Shown piece by piece: positions 9,523 through 18,636 of a DNA stretch of 64,000 nucleotides. The position numbers were made by a program, and so were the translations under genes. The notes below the pieces were generated by a model. It was not told the origin of the DNA. It did no database searches and saw only the letters and a list, made by a program, of their open reading frames with translations. The DNA comes from Clostridium acetobutylicum ATCC 824. Its GTDB lineage: Bacteria > Bacillota > Clostridia > Clostridiales > Clostridiaceae. The stretch is from the NCBI RefSeq assembly GCF_000008765.1, contig NC_003030.1, forward strand, positions 1,894,001 to 1,958,000, written 5' to 3'. Each line of letters opens with the position of its first letter. The stretch's first letter is position 1.

Positions 9523-9768
9523 ATGGTAAAAATCAGATTAAAGAGAATGGGTGCTAAAAAAGCTCCTTTTTACAGAATAGTTGTAGCTGATTCTAGAAGC
9601 CCTAGAGATGGAAAGTTCATAGAAGAGTTAGGATACTACAATCCAACTACAGAGCCTGTTACTTTCAAAGTTGATGCTGACAAAGTTAATGCTTGGATGA
9701 AAAATGGAGCTCAACCATCAGAAACAGTTAAAAAGCTTTTAGATAAAAGTGGAGTAACAACTAAATAG
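9523..9768 (+). CDS. rpsP: 30S ribosomal protein bS16
   Basis: The 81-residue protein begins [20 protein letters not shown], the standard bS16 N-terminus. The ATG at 9523 was chosen over an upstream in-frame start at 9505 because GAAGGAGGTG sits eight bases before it. It binds 16S rRNA during 30S assembly. It opens a translation gene string with khpA, rimM, trmD and rplS, the conserved Gram-positive order. Confidence 0.98.
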   Translation: MVKIRLKRMGAKKAPFYRIVVADSRSPRDGKFIEELGYYNPTTEPVTFKVDADKVNAWMKNGAQPSETVKKLLDKSGVTTK

Positions 9769-9788
9769 TAAGTTTGGGGGTGTCTAAC

Positions 9789-10016
9789 ATGAAGCAATTG
9801 CTAGAGACTATTGCAAAGTCATTAGTAGATTGTCCTGATGAAGTTCAAGTTAGCGAGGTTACTGGAGAACAGTCCATAATACTTGAATTAAAGGTTGCAC
9901 CTGAAGATATGGGAAAAGTTATAGGAAAGCAGGGAAGAATAGCTAAGGCTATAAGAACTGTGATAAAGGCAGCAGCTGTAAAAGAAAATAAAAGAGTTGT
10001 TGTAGAAATAATATAA
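9789..10016 (+). CDS. khpA: KH-domain RNA-binding protein KhpA
   Basis: The 75-residue protein is essentially one KH domain with the GxxG loop in [20 protein letters not shown]. It belongs to the YlqC/KhpA family, always found between rpsP and rimM. In streptococci KhpA pairs with KhpB and binds RNA to influence cell division. The ATG at 9789 has GGGGGTG eight bases upstream; the TTG at 9774 lacks a site. A terminator follows at once. Confidence 0.93.
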   Translation: MKQLLETIAKSLVDCPDEVQVSEVTGEQSIILELKVAPEDMGKVIGKQGRIAKAIRTVIKAAAVKENKRVVVEII

Positions 10017-10050
10017 GAGTTAGGGTTTTCTAACTCTTATATTTTTATTT
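10015..10050 (+). terminator. Terminator after khpA
   Basis: AAGAGTTAG (10015-10023) pairs with CTAACTCTT (10030-10038), followed by an AT-rich stretch with T runs. The stem overlaps the khpA stop codon. Confidence 0.8.
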
Positions 10051-10143
10051 TAGTGTATTAAAATGAAATTTATAGGACATAATATTAGTATGACTATAAA
10101 TTTCATTATTATATAAATTATGTACGTGCTCGGAGGTGTTTTT

Positions 10144-10644
10144 ATGGAAGATTTTTTTAGCATTGGGCAAATTATAAATACTCATGGAGTTCGTGGAGAA
10201 CTTAAAATTTATCCTCTGACAGATGATATCAATCGCTTTGATGATTTAGATAGTGTTTACGTTGATAATGAAATAAAAAAGGTAATCTCAGTAAAAAAGC
10301 AACCTAATAAGCTTATATTGAAGTTAGAAGGAATAGATACTTTAGATGAGGCTGTAAAATATAAGAATAAGTATATTAAAGTTTTAAGAGAAGATGCAGT
10401 TGAGTTAAAAGAAGGTCAATATTTTATTAAAGATATTATAGGATGTAATGTTTTTGATGAAAATGATAAGGATTTGGGAGAAGTATATGACGTCATAAGT
10501 ACAAAAAATAATGATGTATACTGCATAAGAAAAGAAGGTCAGCAGGATATTTTGGTGCCAGCTCTTAAAGATATTGTTCTTAAAATTGAAATAGAGAATA
10601 AAAAAATAGTTATAAAGGCTGTTGAAGAATGGCTAGAAAGTTGA
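10144..10644 (+). CDS. rimM: 16S rRNA processing protein RimM
   Basis: The 166-residue protein has the N-terminal RimM motif [20 protein letters not shown] and a C-terminal PRC-barrel-like part ([17 protein letters not shown] to DILVPALK). It assists maturation of the 30S head. GGAGGTG at about 10132-10138 fixes the ATG at 10144 rather than the in-frame start at 10120. The last 16 bases overlap trmD, so the two are translationally coupled. Confidence 0.95.
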   Translation: MEDFFSIGQIINTHGVRGELKIYPLTDDINRFDDLDSVYVDNEIKKVISVKKQPNKLILKLEGIDTLDEAVKYKNKYIKVLREDAVELKEGQYFIKDIIGCNVFDENDKDLGEVYDVISTKNNDVYCIRKEGQQDILVPALKDIVLKIEIENKKIVIKAVEEWLES

Positions 10645-11357
10645 AGATAGATATACTAACACTATTTCCAGAGATGTTTGACTTATTCAATTTAAGTATG
10701 ATAGGCAGAGCTAAAAAGAATGGCATAATAGAAATAAATACTTATAATATAAGAGATTACACAATAGATAAGCATAAAAAAACTGATGACTACCCTTACG
10801 GTGGCGGTGCAGGTATGGTTATGACACCTCAACCTATAGTTGATTCAATTAGAAGTGTAAAGGAATCAAATAAAGGGAAGGTCATATTCTTAGGTCCTAG
10901 AGGTAAGAAATTTGATCAAGAGGATGCAAAGAAACTCGCAGACAGAGAAGAATTAATAATATTATGCGGCCATTATGAAGGAATAGATGAAAGAGTATAT
11001 AAATATATAGACGAAGAATACTCTCTTGGGGACTTTGTACTAACAGGAGGAGAAATGGCCTGTATACCTATAGTGGATAGTATATGTAGAATGATTCCAG
11101 GAGTTTTATCGAAAAGTGAAAGTTATATTGAAGAGTCTTTCTATAGTGGACTTTTAGAGTATCCGCAGTACACTAGGCCAGAGGAGTTTGAAGGCGCAAG
11201 GGTACCAGATGTACTTATTTCGGGACATCATGAGAATATAAGAAAATGGAGAAGAAAGCAGGCTCTAAAAATAACTAAAGATAGAAGAAAAGATTTATTT
11301 GATAAGCTTGTTATGACGAAAGAAGACAAAAAACTGTTAAATGATAACGAATTATAA
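10629..11357 (+). CDS. trmD: tRNA (guanine-N1-)-methyltransferase
   Basis: The 242-residue SPOUT-fold methyltransferase makes m1G37 in tRNA. Diagnostic segments are [29 protein letters not shown] and GDFVLTGGE, the last two forming the knotted S-adenosylmethionine site. It overlaps rimM by 16 bases, a conserved coupling. The following rplS has its own promoter and leader. Confidence 0.98.
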   Translation: MARKLKIDILTLFPEMFDLFNLSMIGRAKKNGIIEINTYNIRDYTIDKHKKTDDYPYGGGAGMVMTPQPIVDSIRSVKESNKGKVIFLGPRGKKFDQEDAKKLADREELIILCGHYEGIDERVYKYIDEEYSLGDFVLTGGEMACIPIVDSICRMIPGVLSKSESYIEESFYSGLLEYPQYTRPEEFEGARVPDVLISGHHENIRKWRRKQALKITKDRRKDLFDKLVMTKEDKKLLNDNEL

Positions 11358-11378
11358 GATTCTTAGTAAAATAAATTA

Positions 11379-11407
11379 TTGATTAACGCCTAAATTTGTG
11401 ATAAAAT
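11379..11407 (+). promoter_or_regulatory. Promoter ahead of rplS
   Basis: TTGATT (11379-11384) and TAAAAT (11402-11407) are spaced by 17 bases. This gives rplS a transcript independent of rimM-trmD, with a 5' leader of about 70 bases. Confidence 0.55.
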
Positions 11408-11469
11408 TTAAATGTTATTGTGCAGGCGGTCCTCTGTCTTATATCTAGGCATGAACGTCAAATAAAATT
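11408..11469 (+). ncRNA. Candidate L19 autoregulatory leader
   Basis: The roughly 60 bases between the predicted promoter and the rplS RBS are GC-richer than the surroundings and contain short complementary pieces (GCAGGCGG, CCTCTG, CTAGGCATGAACGTC). Firmicutes are known to carry an L19 leader at this place. I cannot fold or align it here, so the assignment rests on position and composition. Confidence 0.4.
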
Positions 11470-11484
11470 AGGAGGTAAGTGCAC

Positions 11485-11829
11485 ATGTTAGATGTTATAA
11501 AAGAAATAGAAGCAGAACAAATAAGAACAGATCTTCCAAGCTTTAATGTTGGAGATACAGTTAGAATCGAAGTTAGAATCAAAGAAGGCGAGAAGGAAAG
11601 ACTTCAAGCTTTTGAAGGAACTGTAATCAAAAGACAGAACGGCGGTCTTAGAGAGACTTTCACAGTAAGAAGAGTAGCATACGGAGTTGGAGTTGAAAGA
11701 ACATTCCCTTTAAATGCACCTGTTATTGCTGGTCTTAAAGTTGTAAGAAGAGGTAAAGTTAGAAGAGCTAAACTCTACTACTTAAGAGATAGAGTTGGTA
11801 AAGCTGCTAAGGTAAAAGAAATAAGATAA
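11485..11829 (+). CDS. rplS: 50S ribosomal protein bL19
   Basis: The 114-residue protein contains [20 protein letters not shown] and [15 protein letters not shown], characteristic of bL19, which sits at the 30S-50S interface. I chose the ATG at 11485 because AGGAGG ends nine bases before it; the GTG at 11479 is too close to that site. A terminator directly follows, isolating it from lepB. Confidence 0.97.
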   Translation: MLDVIKEIEAEQIRTDLPSFNVGDTVRIEVRIKEGEKERLQAFEGTVIKRQNGGLRETFTVRRVAYGVGVERTFPLNAPVIAGLKVVRRGKVRRAKLYYLRDRVGKAAKVKEIR

Positions 11830-11860
11830 AAAACAGGGGCTCTATAGTCCCTGTTTTCTT
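11830..11860 (+). terminator. Terminator after rplS
   Basis: AAAACAGGG (11830-11838) pairs with CCCTGTTTT (11849-11857) around a 10-base loop, directly after the rplS stop. Confidence 0.85.
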
Positions 11861-11877
11861 ATCATGGTGGTGATAAT

Positions 11878-12417
11878 TTGGGTAAAAGTTTGATTGAATT
11901 TGGAAAATCTATAATTATAGCAATAATTGTTGCTGTAATTATAATTATGTTTGTTTTCGAAACCGTCAGTGTTGACGGCACATCAATGTACAGCACACTT
12001 CAAAATAATGATAGATTAATAATAGAAAAAATTTCTTATCGTTTCGGATTTCCTAAAAGAGGGGATATAATAGTATTTAAATGTCCTAGTGATACAACTA
12101 AAAAGTTTATAAAAAGGGTTATAGCAGTAGAAGGTGACAAGGTTAAGATTGTAAATGATAAGGTATATGTTAATGGGGTTAAATTAAATGAAAATTATGC
12201 ATACTACATGAATCAACAAGTAACAGATGATCCTAGGGTTCATGATTATGCACTTAGAACTGTTCCTAAGGATTCAGTTTTTGTTCTGGGGGACAATAGA
12301 TATAACAGTTTAGATAGCAGATTTGAAGATGAAGTTGGATTTGTAAACAAGAAGCTTATTATTGGAAGAGAAGCTTTGAGAATTTATCCTTTTAATAAAA
12401 TAGGAAAGGTAAGATAG
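11878..12417 (+). CDS. lepB: Signal peptidase I
   Basis: The 179-residue protein has one N-terminal membrane span (about residues 9-27), then the nucleophile Ser36 in DGTSMYSTL, the general-base Lys79 in FIKRVIA and the GDNRYNSLDSR box. It removes signal peptides outside the membrane; secreted products in this window, such as the levansucrase, would be typical substrates. It starts with TTG behind GGTGGTGA. It is next to rbgA with a two-base gap, so they form an operon with rnhB. Confidence 0.95.
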   Translation: MGKSLIEFGKSIIIAIIVAVIIIMFVFETVSVDGTSMYSTLQNNDRLIIEKISYRFGFPKRGDIIVFKCPSDTTKKFIKRVIAVEGDKVKIVNDKVYVNGVKLNENYAYYMNQQVTDDPRVHDYALRTVPKDSVFVLGDNRYNSLDSRFEDEVGFVNKKLIIGREALRIYPFNKIGKVR

Positions 12418-12419
12418 AA

Positions 12420-13271
12420 ATGATGATAGAATCAATAAACTGGTTTCCAGGACATATGGCAAAGACCACAAGAGAAATAAGAGAGAACTTAAAGCTGGTT
12501 GATGCGGTAATTGAAATAAGAGATGCAAGAATAGTATATTCCAGCAGTAATCCTGATATAAATAGTATTTGCAAGGATAAACCAAGGATTATTCTTTTGA
12601 ATAAATTTGATTTAGCTGAGAAATCCATAACCGATAATTGGGTAAAGGCATTATCTAGTGAAAGTATAAGAGCTATTCCAGTTAATGCACTTGAGGGACG
12701 TGGATTAAATAGTATAAAACCTGCATTAAATGAACTTCTTAAGCCAAAACTTGATAATATGGCAGCTAAAGGTATTCAAAACTATATTATAAGAGTAATG
12801 GTTGTAGGTATACCTAATGTAGGTAAGTCTTCATTCATAAATAAAATGGCTAAAAATAAAGTTGCAAAAGTAGGAAATAAGCCAGGTGTCACTAAAAGTA
12901 AGCAGTGGATAAAGACAAATATAGGAATAGAGCTTATGGATACTCCAGGTGTTTTGTGGCCTAAATTTCAAGACCAAAAGGTTGGACTTAATCTTGCTTT
13001 CACTGGAGCAATTAAGGATGAAATAATGGATATAGAAGAACTTGCTTTAAAGTTAGTTCAATTTTTACAGAAGAATTATCCTGAAAAGTTAATGGAAAGA
13101 TATAAGTTAGAAGATATAAATGAAGATCCACTTATCAATATGAATAACATAGCAGCAAAACGTGGTGCCCTTTTAAAAGGCGGAGAAATAGACTATAATA
13201 GAGTATCAATTATTATTGTTGATGAATTCAGATCAGGAAAAATAGGGAAAATATCTCTTGAAAGGCCGTGA
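12420..13271 (+). CDS. rbgA: Ribosome biogenesis GTPase RbgA (YlqF)
   Basis: The 283-residue protein begins INWFPGHMAKT, the YlqF hallmark. It is a circularly permuted GTPase: the NKFD base-recognition motif (about residue 61) precedes G1 GIPNVGKSS and the DTPG motif. It acts late in 50S assembly in Bacillus. Two ATGs in tandem are possible starts (12420 or 12423). It lies between lepB and rnhB, the usual Firmicute order. Confidence 0.96.
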   Translation: MMIESINWFPGHMAKTTREIRENLKLVDAVIEIRDARIVYSSSNPDINSICKDKPRIILLNKFDLAEKSITDNWVKALSSESIRAIPVNALEGRGLNSIKPALNELLKPKLDNMAAKGIQNYIIRVMVVGIPNVGKSSFINKMAKNKVAKVGNKPGVTKSKQWIKTNIGIELMDTPGVLWPKFQDQKVGLNLAFTGAIKDEIMDIEELALKLVQFLQKNYPEKLMERYKLEDINEDPLINMNNIAAKRGALLKGGEIDYNRVSIIIVDEFRSGKIGKISLERP

Positions 13272-13278
13272 TTAAATC

Positions 13279-14058
13279 TTGGATTTTTTACAAATGAGCT
13301 TTAAAGAAATAAAAAGCACTTTGGAAGATATGGATGAGCAAAGTAGGCTTTCAGCAGCTCACGATATTATGGATGACACAAGAAAGAACGTTAAATCTCT
13401 AGGTAAAAAGATTCTAAATGCCTATGAAAAAAAACAAAATGAAATTGCAAGGGTAAAAAAGCTGTATGAGTTTGATAAGCAATTTGGAAACATTGTTATT
13501 GCAGGTGTAGATGAAGTTGGAAGGGGACCTCTTGCAGGTCCGATAGTAGGTGCAGCTGTAATTTTAGAGTTGAATGTAGAAAAAGATTTAGACCTTATAC
13601 TTGGAATAAATGATTCAAAGAAATTAAGCTCTAAAAAAAGGCAAGAGCTATCGGAAATTATAAAAGAAAAAGCTTTGGCTTGGGAGATTGCATCATTGGA
13701 TAATAATGAAATAGATAAAAAGGGAATCTCATGGTGTAATAATGAAATATTTAAAATTGCCATAAGTAAGCTAAAGAAAGTGCCTGAACTTGTAATATCT
13801 GATGGATATGCAGTTAAAGGAATTGGAATAAAAAATCATTACATAGTAAAAGGCGATGCACAAAGTGCAAGTATAGCTTGTGCATCAATAATAGCTAAAG
13901 TATATAGGGACAATTTAATGGGTGAGTACGCTAAAAGCTATTCAGAGTATGGCTTTGAAAGCAATGTTGGATATGGTTCCAAGGATCATATAGATGCTAT
14001 AAAAAAATTTGGAACAACACCAATACATCGTATGAGCTTTTTGAAAAATATTATATAA
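13279..14058 (+). CDS. rnhB: Ribonuclease HII
   Basis: The 259-residue protein has [20 protein letters not shown], which supplies the catalytic Asp-Glu pair, then NDSKKLS, a third acidic site in VISDGYAV and [20 protein letters not shown]. It cleaves RNA in RNA-DNA hybrids and at single ribonucleotides in DNA. The N-terminal helical extension of about 70 residues is typical of Firmicute RNase HII. The start is uncertain: TTG at 13279 (used here) or ATG at 13294; neither has a strong RBS. A bidirectional terminator follows. Confidence 0.95.
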   Translation: MDFLQMSFKEIKSTLEDMDEQSRLSAAHDIMDDTRKNVKSLGKKILNAYEKKQNEIARVKKLYEFDKQFGNIVIAGVDEVGRGPLAGPIVGAAVILELNVEKDLDLILGINDSKKLSSKKRQELSEIIKEKALAWEIASLDNNEIDKKGISWCNNEIFKIAISKLKKVPELVISDGYAVKGIGIKNHYIVKGDAQSASIACASIIAKVYRDNLMGEYAKSYSEYGFESNVGYGSKDHIDAIKKFGTTPIHRMSFLKNII

Positions 14059-14104
14059 ATAAAAAGGCACAGCTTAGAATCTAAGTCTGTGTGCTTTTAT
14101 TTAT
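14059..14104. terminator. Bidirectional terminator between rnhB and yraN
   Basis: An extended inverted repeat (AAATAAAAAGGCACAG... to ...GTGTGCTTTTATTTA) has T-rich flanks on both strands. It lies between the convergent ends of rnhB (+) and yraN (-), and can serve both. Confidence 0.75.
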
Positions 14105-14108
14105 ATTG

Positions 14109-14477
14109 CTATATTTGAAATGCATTTTCTATAAATTTTAAATCGTAAGAATCATTTTGATGATTTAGTATTACCTCTATGACGTCAAACCTAAAGTTAT
14201 AGTTTATTAGACTCTTACTTGCGATATAATATTTAGCAGTTCTATAAATTTTTAATTTTTTTCTGTAATTTACTGCCTCACAGGGCAAGCCGTAGGTATC
14301 ACTCCATCTAGATTTAACTTCTACAAAGGTAATATAATCTTTATTCTTTGCTATTATATCCACTTCGCCTAAGAAGCATCTGAAATTCCTATTAAGTATA
14401 GTGTATCCTGATTTTTTTAAGTATATTTCTGCTGCTTTTTCACCATAATCGCCTGCTTTTTTATTCAATCTATGCAT
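14109..14477 (-). CDS. yraN: YraN / UPF0102 nuclease-fold protein
   Basis: The 122-residue protein shows the UPF0102 sequence: GDYGEKAAEIYLKKSGYTIL, FRCFLGEVDIIAKNKD and FVEVKSRW. The E...GEVDiia...FVEVKsR pattern is the PD-(D/E)xK nuclease fold of Holliday-junction resolvase relatives. Biological role is not established. An RBS reading GAGGTAA precedes the start on the minus strand. It is normally next to rnhB and comM, as here, though here it is transcribed toward rnhB. Confidence 0.92.
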   Translation of the reverse strand: MHRLNKKAGDYGEKAAEIYLKKSGYTILNRNFRCFLGEVDIIAKNKDYITFVEVKSRWSDTYGLPCEAVNYRKKLKIYRTAKYYIASKSLINYNFRFDVIEVILNHQNDSYDLKFIENAFQI

Positions 14478-14521
14478 AAATTACCTCTTTTCTTAAAATA
14501 TTAATTTTCTACTGTGAAGTG

Positions 14522-14550
14522 TTGACAGTTTGTTACAAAGTTATTATAAT
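14522..14550 (+). promoter_or_regulatory. Consensus sigma-A promoter
   Basis: TTGACA (14522-14527) and TATAAT (14545-14550) with a 17-base spacer are a perfect consensus pair. The next gene on this strand begins at 14612. It lies in the divergent space upstream of yraN. Confidence 0.85.
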
Positions 14551-14611
14551 TGATTAAATAATTATAATTTAGCACAGAAGCTAAACATAATAAAGTATAG
14601 GAAGTGAACAA

Positions 14612-15337
14612 ATGAGGCCCGTAATTGGAATTACAGCATTATGTAAAAATGAAAATGGCAATCTTTTTACATTTTTAAATTATTATTATTCAAAATCCAT
14701 AGTTATGGCAGGTGGAACTCCTATATTGATTCCACTTGGTGGAGAAGATGATGATATTAAAAATTATATAGATATAATAGATGGTTTGATATTATCAGGT
14801 GGCGAAGACATAAATCCACTTTTTTATGGAGAAAACCCTACAAATAAAATTAATTACACATCTCCGGAAAGGGATGAATATGAAAAAAAGTTATATTTAA
14901 AGGCACTAGAAGAAGACATGCCTATTTTAGGGATATGTAGAGGCTTGCAGCTTATGAACTCGGTATCTGGAGGTAACCTTTATCAAGATATAAATATGCA
15001 GGTTGAGAACTCTAATGGGCATAGTCCAGTGGGAATCTCTAAATCAAACTTATACCATACTGTGAATATAGTTAAGAATTCAAAGCTTTTTAATATATTT
15101 TGCGAGGAAGAAATTAAAGTGAATTCCTTTCATCACCAAGCAATAAAAAAGCTAAGTGATAAATTTATAATATCGGCACAAAGCTCTGACGGCATAGTAG
15201 AAGGTATTGAGCACAAATACAATACTTTTGTACTAGGAGTTCAATGGCATCCGGAATATTTATCTTCTAAATACCCTGAATTTTTAAAGCTATTTAGGAC
15301 TTTTGTAATAGAGTCAGAGAAATTTAAAAGTAGATAA
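14612..15337 (+). CDS. Class-I amidotransferase-like gamma-glutamyl hydrolase (peptidase C26, PuuD-like)
   Basis: The 241-residue protein has the nucleophile Cys109 in LGICRGLQLMN, the LSGGEDINPLFYGE segment and a C-terminal QWHPEY with the catalytic His and Glu. This is the PuuD/peptidase C26 layout, whose members hydrolyse gamma-glutamyl bonds, for example gamma-glutamyl-GABA. Substrate here is unknown; no putrescine genes are nearby. It has a consensus promoter and an AGGAAGTG RBS, and is flanked by minus-strand genes, so it is monocistronic. Confidence 0.85.
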   Translation: MRPVIGITALCKNENGNLFTFLNYYYSKSIVMAGGTPILIPLGGEDDDIKNYIDIIDGLILSGGEDINPLFYGENPTNKINYTSPERDEYEKKLYLKALEEDMPILGICRGLQLMNSVSGGNLYQDINMQVENSNGHSPVGISKSNLYHTVNIVKNSKLFNIFCEEEIKVNSFHHQAIKKLSDKFIISAQSSDGIVEGIEHKYNTFVLGVQWHPEYLSSKYPEFLKLFRTFVIESEKFKSR

Positions 15338-15342
15338 TGGTT

Positions 15343-16863
15343 TTATACAATTTTTTCATCAATAAATTTTCTGTATTGAATAGCTTCAATTATATCTTTT
15401 GAGGCTATTTTTGATTTCTCATTAACATCAGCAATTGTTCTTGCCACTTTTAATATTCTTGTGTAGGCTCTTGTGCTGACTTCAAACTTGGAAAGTAGAG
15501 CTTTCATTATTTTTGTACCCTCGTAATCTAGCTTGCAGTATTTATCTATATGTTTTTTATTCATTTGTGAATTGCAATATATACCATCATTTTTAAATCT
15601 AACTTCCTGTATTTCTCTTGCAGTTGTAACTCTTTTGCGTATGGCTTCAGAGCTTTCTGAATGCTCTCTTTTTTTAATTTCCTCATAGTTAAGATAATTT
15701 ACAGAAGAAAATATATCAATTCTATCCATAATTGCTCCCGACAATTTTGAAACATATCTTTTCCTTTGATATTCTGTACAGGTGCACTCTTTATTAGAAC
15801 CATAGTTTCCACACGGGCATAGATTCATAGCGGATATAAACATGAAGTTAGCAGGGTAGGTTACATTACCTGACGATTTAGAAAATCTTATAACCTTGTC
15901 TTCAAGAGGTTGACGCAGTACCTCAATTGAACTCCTTTTGAATTCTAATAACTCATCTAAAAATAAAACTCCATTGTGAGAAAGAGAAATCTCACCCGGA
16001 AAAAGCTTACTCCCACCTCCAACAAGGGATATTTTTGAGCTAGTATGATGAGGAGCTCTGAAAGGTCTTTTGAAAACTAAATTTTTGTTATCAAATTGTC
16101 CAGTTATACTGTATATTTTGCTTACTTCTAAAGCTTCTTTATAGCTTAAAGGAGGTAATATAGTGGGGAGTCTTTTGGCAAGCATAGTTTTACCAGATCC
16201 AGGAGGACCATATAGAATTATGTTATGGCCTCCAGAAGCAGCGATTTCAAGAGCTCTTATTGAAGTAGATTGTCCTGCTATGTCTGAAAAATCAACTCCA
16301 TAGTTAAAGCTATTTCTTATAGTATTTTTAGTTTTATAGGGAAGTACATCTCTGTATTTAATAAAATTGATAACTTGAACTAAATTATTGAAAGGATAAA
16401 GTTTTATGTTTTTTATAATGGAGCATTCTGTTAGGTTTTCATATGGGATTATAAAATTATTTAAATTTGTATGTACTCCTTCAAGTAAAGCAGGAAGAGC
16501 ACCACGTATGCCTTTTAGATTACCATTTAAGGATAATTCGCCAATAAGAAAAAAGTCATCTATATTATCAAAATAAATTTGTTTTGTGGAGAGAAGAATA
16601 CCTATAGCTATTGGTAGGTCAAAGGAAGAGCCTTCTTTTTTTAAACTCGCAGGAGCTAAATTTATTGTTATTCTGCATACTGGAAACTTAAAACCGGAAT
16701 TTATGATTGCGGCTCTAACTCTTTCTCTTGATTCTCTAACAGCAGCATCTGCTAAACCAACTATATTAAAAGCGGGAAGACCTTTTGACACATCAATTTC
16801 AACAGATACCATGAAGCCATTTATCCCAGTTAATGAGGCTGATTTTAATATTACTGTGGACAC
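15343..16863 (-). CDS. comM: ComM/YifB family Mg-chelatase-like AAA+ ATPase
   Basis: The 506-residue protein has an N-terminal Lon-protease-like domain (VGLADAAVRESRERVRAAI), then an AAA+ core with Walker A GPPGSGKT at residues 219-226, Walker B GVLFLDELLEF, and a C4-type insertion (NLCPCGNYGSNKECTC). ComM homologues are hexameric branch-migration helicases that promote recombination in natural transformation. It belongs beside dprA, but dprA lies 22 kb away here. A partial copy of residues about 137-226 exists at 20871-21287. The GAGGTAATT RBS precedes the minus-strand start. Confidence 0.93.
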   Translation of the reverse strand: MSTVILKSASLTGINGFMVSVEIDVSKGLPAFNIVGLADAAVRESRERVRAAIINSGFKFPVCRITINLAPASLKKEGSSFDLPIAIGILLSTKQIYFDNIDDFFLIGELSLNGNLKGIRGALPALLEGVHTNLNNFIIPYENLTECSIIKNIKLYPFNNLVQVINFIKYRDVLPYKTKNTIRNSFNYGVDFSDIAGQSTSIRALEIAASGGHNIILYGPPGSGKTMLAKRLPTILPPLSYKEALEVSKIYSITGQFDNKNLVFKRPFRAPHHTSSKISLVGGGSKLFPGEISLSHNGVLFLDELLEFKRSSIEVLRQPLEDKVIRFSKSSGNVTYPANFMFISAMNLCPCGNYGSNKECTCTEYQRKRYVSKLSGAIMDRIDIFSSVNYLNYEEIKKREHSESSEAIRKRVTTAREIQEVRFKNDGIYCNSQMNKKHIDKYCKLDYEGTKIMKALLSKFEVSTRAYTRILKVARTIADVNEKSKIASKDIIEAIQYRKFIDEKIV

Positions 16864-17394
16864 TTTAATTACCTCCTAAATACCTTATAAAATAAATTAT
16901 TGACAAATTAATTAAAATAATACAGATAAGTGATATTACCAATTATAAATGTAGGCTTTTTTAATTGGTGAATAAGTATAGTTAATATAGTGGTTAACAA
17001 AATAGTGTCTTAGAGTAGAAGTTGTTTTTAAATGCTCTATTGTATTAACTTCAATTTAGTTTACATAACTAAAATTATGACGACTAAATAAAAAGTAAAC
17101 TTAAAGTAAGATTATAAGCAAAATTTGCAGCAAGATGATTATTAAATATCAGCAATAGACGGCGGTAACATAATATTTTAAATTTAATTTTTTAAAAGAA
17201 ATATAACTAAAATGAGTCATTTTTAATATATAAAGGCAAAAGATAAAAATAAAGAAGTAGAAAACAACTATAGAAGATTATAAAGATAGAAATTACAAAT
17301 ATCAATTTTGATTGTGATTTACAAAGAATTAAGATGATGCATTATGACAAAGAATTGTTATACAAGAAGTATATATAGTGAAGGGGGGATTAAA
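16864..17394. other. 531-base AT-rich intergenic region
   Basis: It separates divergently transcribed comM and the ECF sigma factor gene. I see no coding sequence and no strong hairpin. It must hold promoters for both genes. It marks the left end of the accessory region that splits comM from dprA. Confidence 0.6.
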
Positions 17395-17952
17395 GTGAAT
17401 AAAGTTGATGAAGAAATAGTAGAAGGCATATTGAAGCGTGATTTGAATTCTTTTAATAAATTCATAGAATGCTACGGAATTATGATTCATAATGTAGTAA
17501 CATCTATATTAAATAAAAGTCATGAAAGCCAAAGTATAGAAGAATGCGTAGATGATATATTAATGTGCATCTGGCGGAATATGGATTGCTTCTCAAAGGA
17601 AAGAGGAAGTTTAAAGTGTTGGATAATTGTTATTTCTAAGAATAAAGCACTAGATTACAAGAAGAAATTAAAAAAAATTATGAATAGTGTTGATATAGAT
17701 AATGTGAAATTAAATTCTTTAGTAGATATTGAACAGGATTACTTGAAAGAAGAAAATAGAAAATCAATAATAGAACTTCTAAATAATTTAAGTATAAAAG
17801 ACAAAGAGATTTTTATAAAAAGGTATATGAATGATTGGTCAATTGAGAAGATATCAAAAGATATGGGCTTAACGTCTATTGCGGTTTATAATAGGTTAAG
17901 TCGTGGTAGAAAAAAGCTAAAAAAAGTTTTAAGTGTAGGTAAGGAGGGATAG
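17395..17952 (+). CDS. ECF-type RNA polymerase sigma factor
   Basis: The 185-residue protein has a sigma-2 domain (VDDILMCIWRNMDCFSKERG, about residues 44-63, then WIIVISKNKALDYKKK) and a sigma-4 domain (LSIKDKEIFIKRYMNDWSIE then KISKDMGLTSIAVYNRLSRG). This is the ECF layout without sigma-1 or sigma-3. I chose the GTG at 17395, preceded by AAGGGGGG, over the ATG at 17344, which has no RBS. The next gene starts three bases after the stop and encodes a membrane-anchored protein that may regulate it. Confidence 0.88.
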   Translation: MNKVDEEIVEGILKRDLNSFNKFIECYGIMIHNVVTSILNKSHESQSIEECVDDILMCIWRNMDCFSKERGSLKCWIIVISKNKALDYKKKLKKIMNSVDIDNVKLNSLVDIEQDYLKEENRKSIIELLNNLSIKDKEIFIKRYMNDWSIEKISKDMGLTSIAVYNRLSRGRKKLKKVLSVGKEG

Positions 17953-17955
17953 GTT

Positions 17956-18624
17956 ATGGATGACAAAAATCTATTTAGAAATTATAATGATATTGTAGTT
18001 AGTGAAGAAGAGATAGAGAAGTATGAAACAAAGAAGGTTGATGATGATGTACTTTCTAAAATGAAGAATAAGGTAAAAAAGTTATATATGAAAGTTAATA
18101 TGGAAGAAGCATTTGAAAAAGTTGAAAAACAATTTGAAGATGATGAAAAGGTAGAGTATATGTTTTGGGCAGAAACCTATGGAGTTAGGAAATATCAAAT
18201 GGTATGTGGGGGATATTATTCCCTTGAAGGTGCTATATCGAATGATTGGGGTACAAAAACAGGAATTGTTTTGACTAACAAGGGTATATTTGGAATTGAA
18301 ACGAATGATGCTTATGGTGTTTTAAAAATAAAAAATTTTAGATTTAAAGATGTCGAATATATTGAAAGTAAAAAAATAAAAAATAATTTTACGGTATTTG
18401 CAATAAAATCAACTAGCGGAATAGAGATAAAAGTAGAAATATACAATGGAGACAGACATATTAAATTTTTAAATTATATTAGGAATAATAATATTAAAGT
18501 AAATATTCGCATGATACAAGATAGAAAGATTCAAATAGCTTATGTATCTATAATAATTATTATTATGATTTTTATAATATTTGTTATTTCGAGCTCGATT
18601 ATGAGGTCAGGAATCACAAAATAA
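17956..18624 (+). CDS. Tail-anchored protein partnered with the ECF sigma factor; possible anti-sigma factor
   Basis: The 222-residue protein has a charged N-terminus (about 1-60), a beta-rich middle (about 65-185, including FWAETYGVRKYQMVCGGYYS and GIVLTNKGIFGIETND) reminiscent of bacterial PH-like domains, and a strongly hydrophobic segment at about 194-216 with only a few residues after it. So most of it should face the cytosol. Three bases separate it from the sigma gene and AAGGAGGG precedes it, indicating tight coupling. An anti-sigma role is inference from position and topology; the usual ZAS or DUF4179 anti-sigma signatures are not apparent. Confidence 0.6.
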   Translation: MDDKNLFRNYNDIVVSEEEIEKYETKKVDDDVLSKMKNKVKKLYMKVNMEEAFEKVEKQFEDDEKVEYMFWAETYGVRKYQMVCGGYYSLEGAISNDWGTKTGIVLTNKGIFGIETNDAYGVLKIKNFRFKDVEYIESKKIKNNFTVFAIKSTSGIEIKVEIYNGDRHIKFLNYIRNNNIKVNIRMIQDRKIQIAYVSIIIIIMIFIIFVISSSIMRSGITK

Positions 18625-18636
18625 TTATAGTTATAA

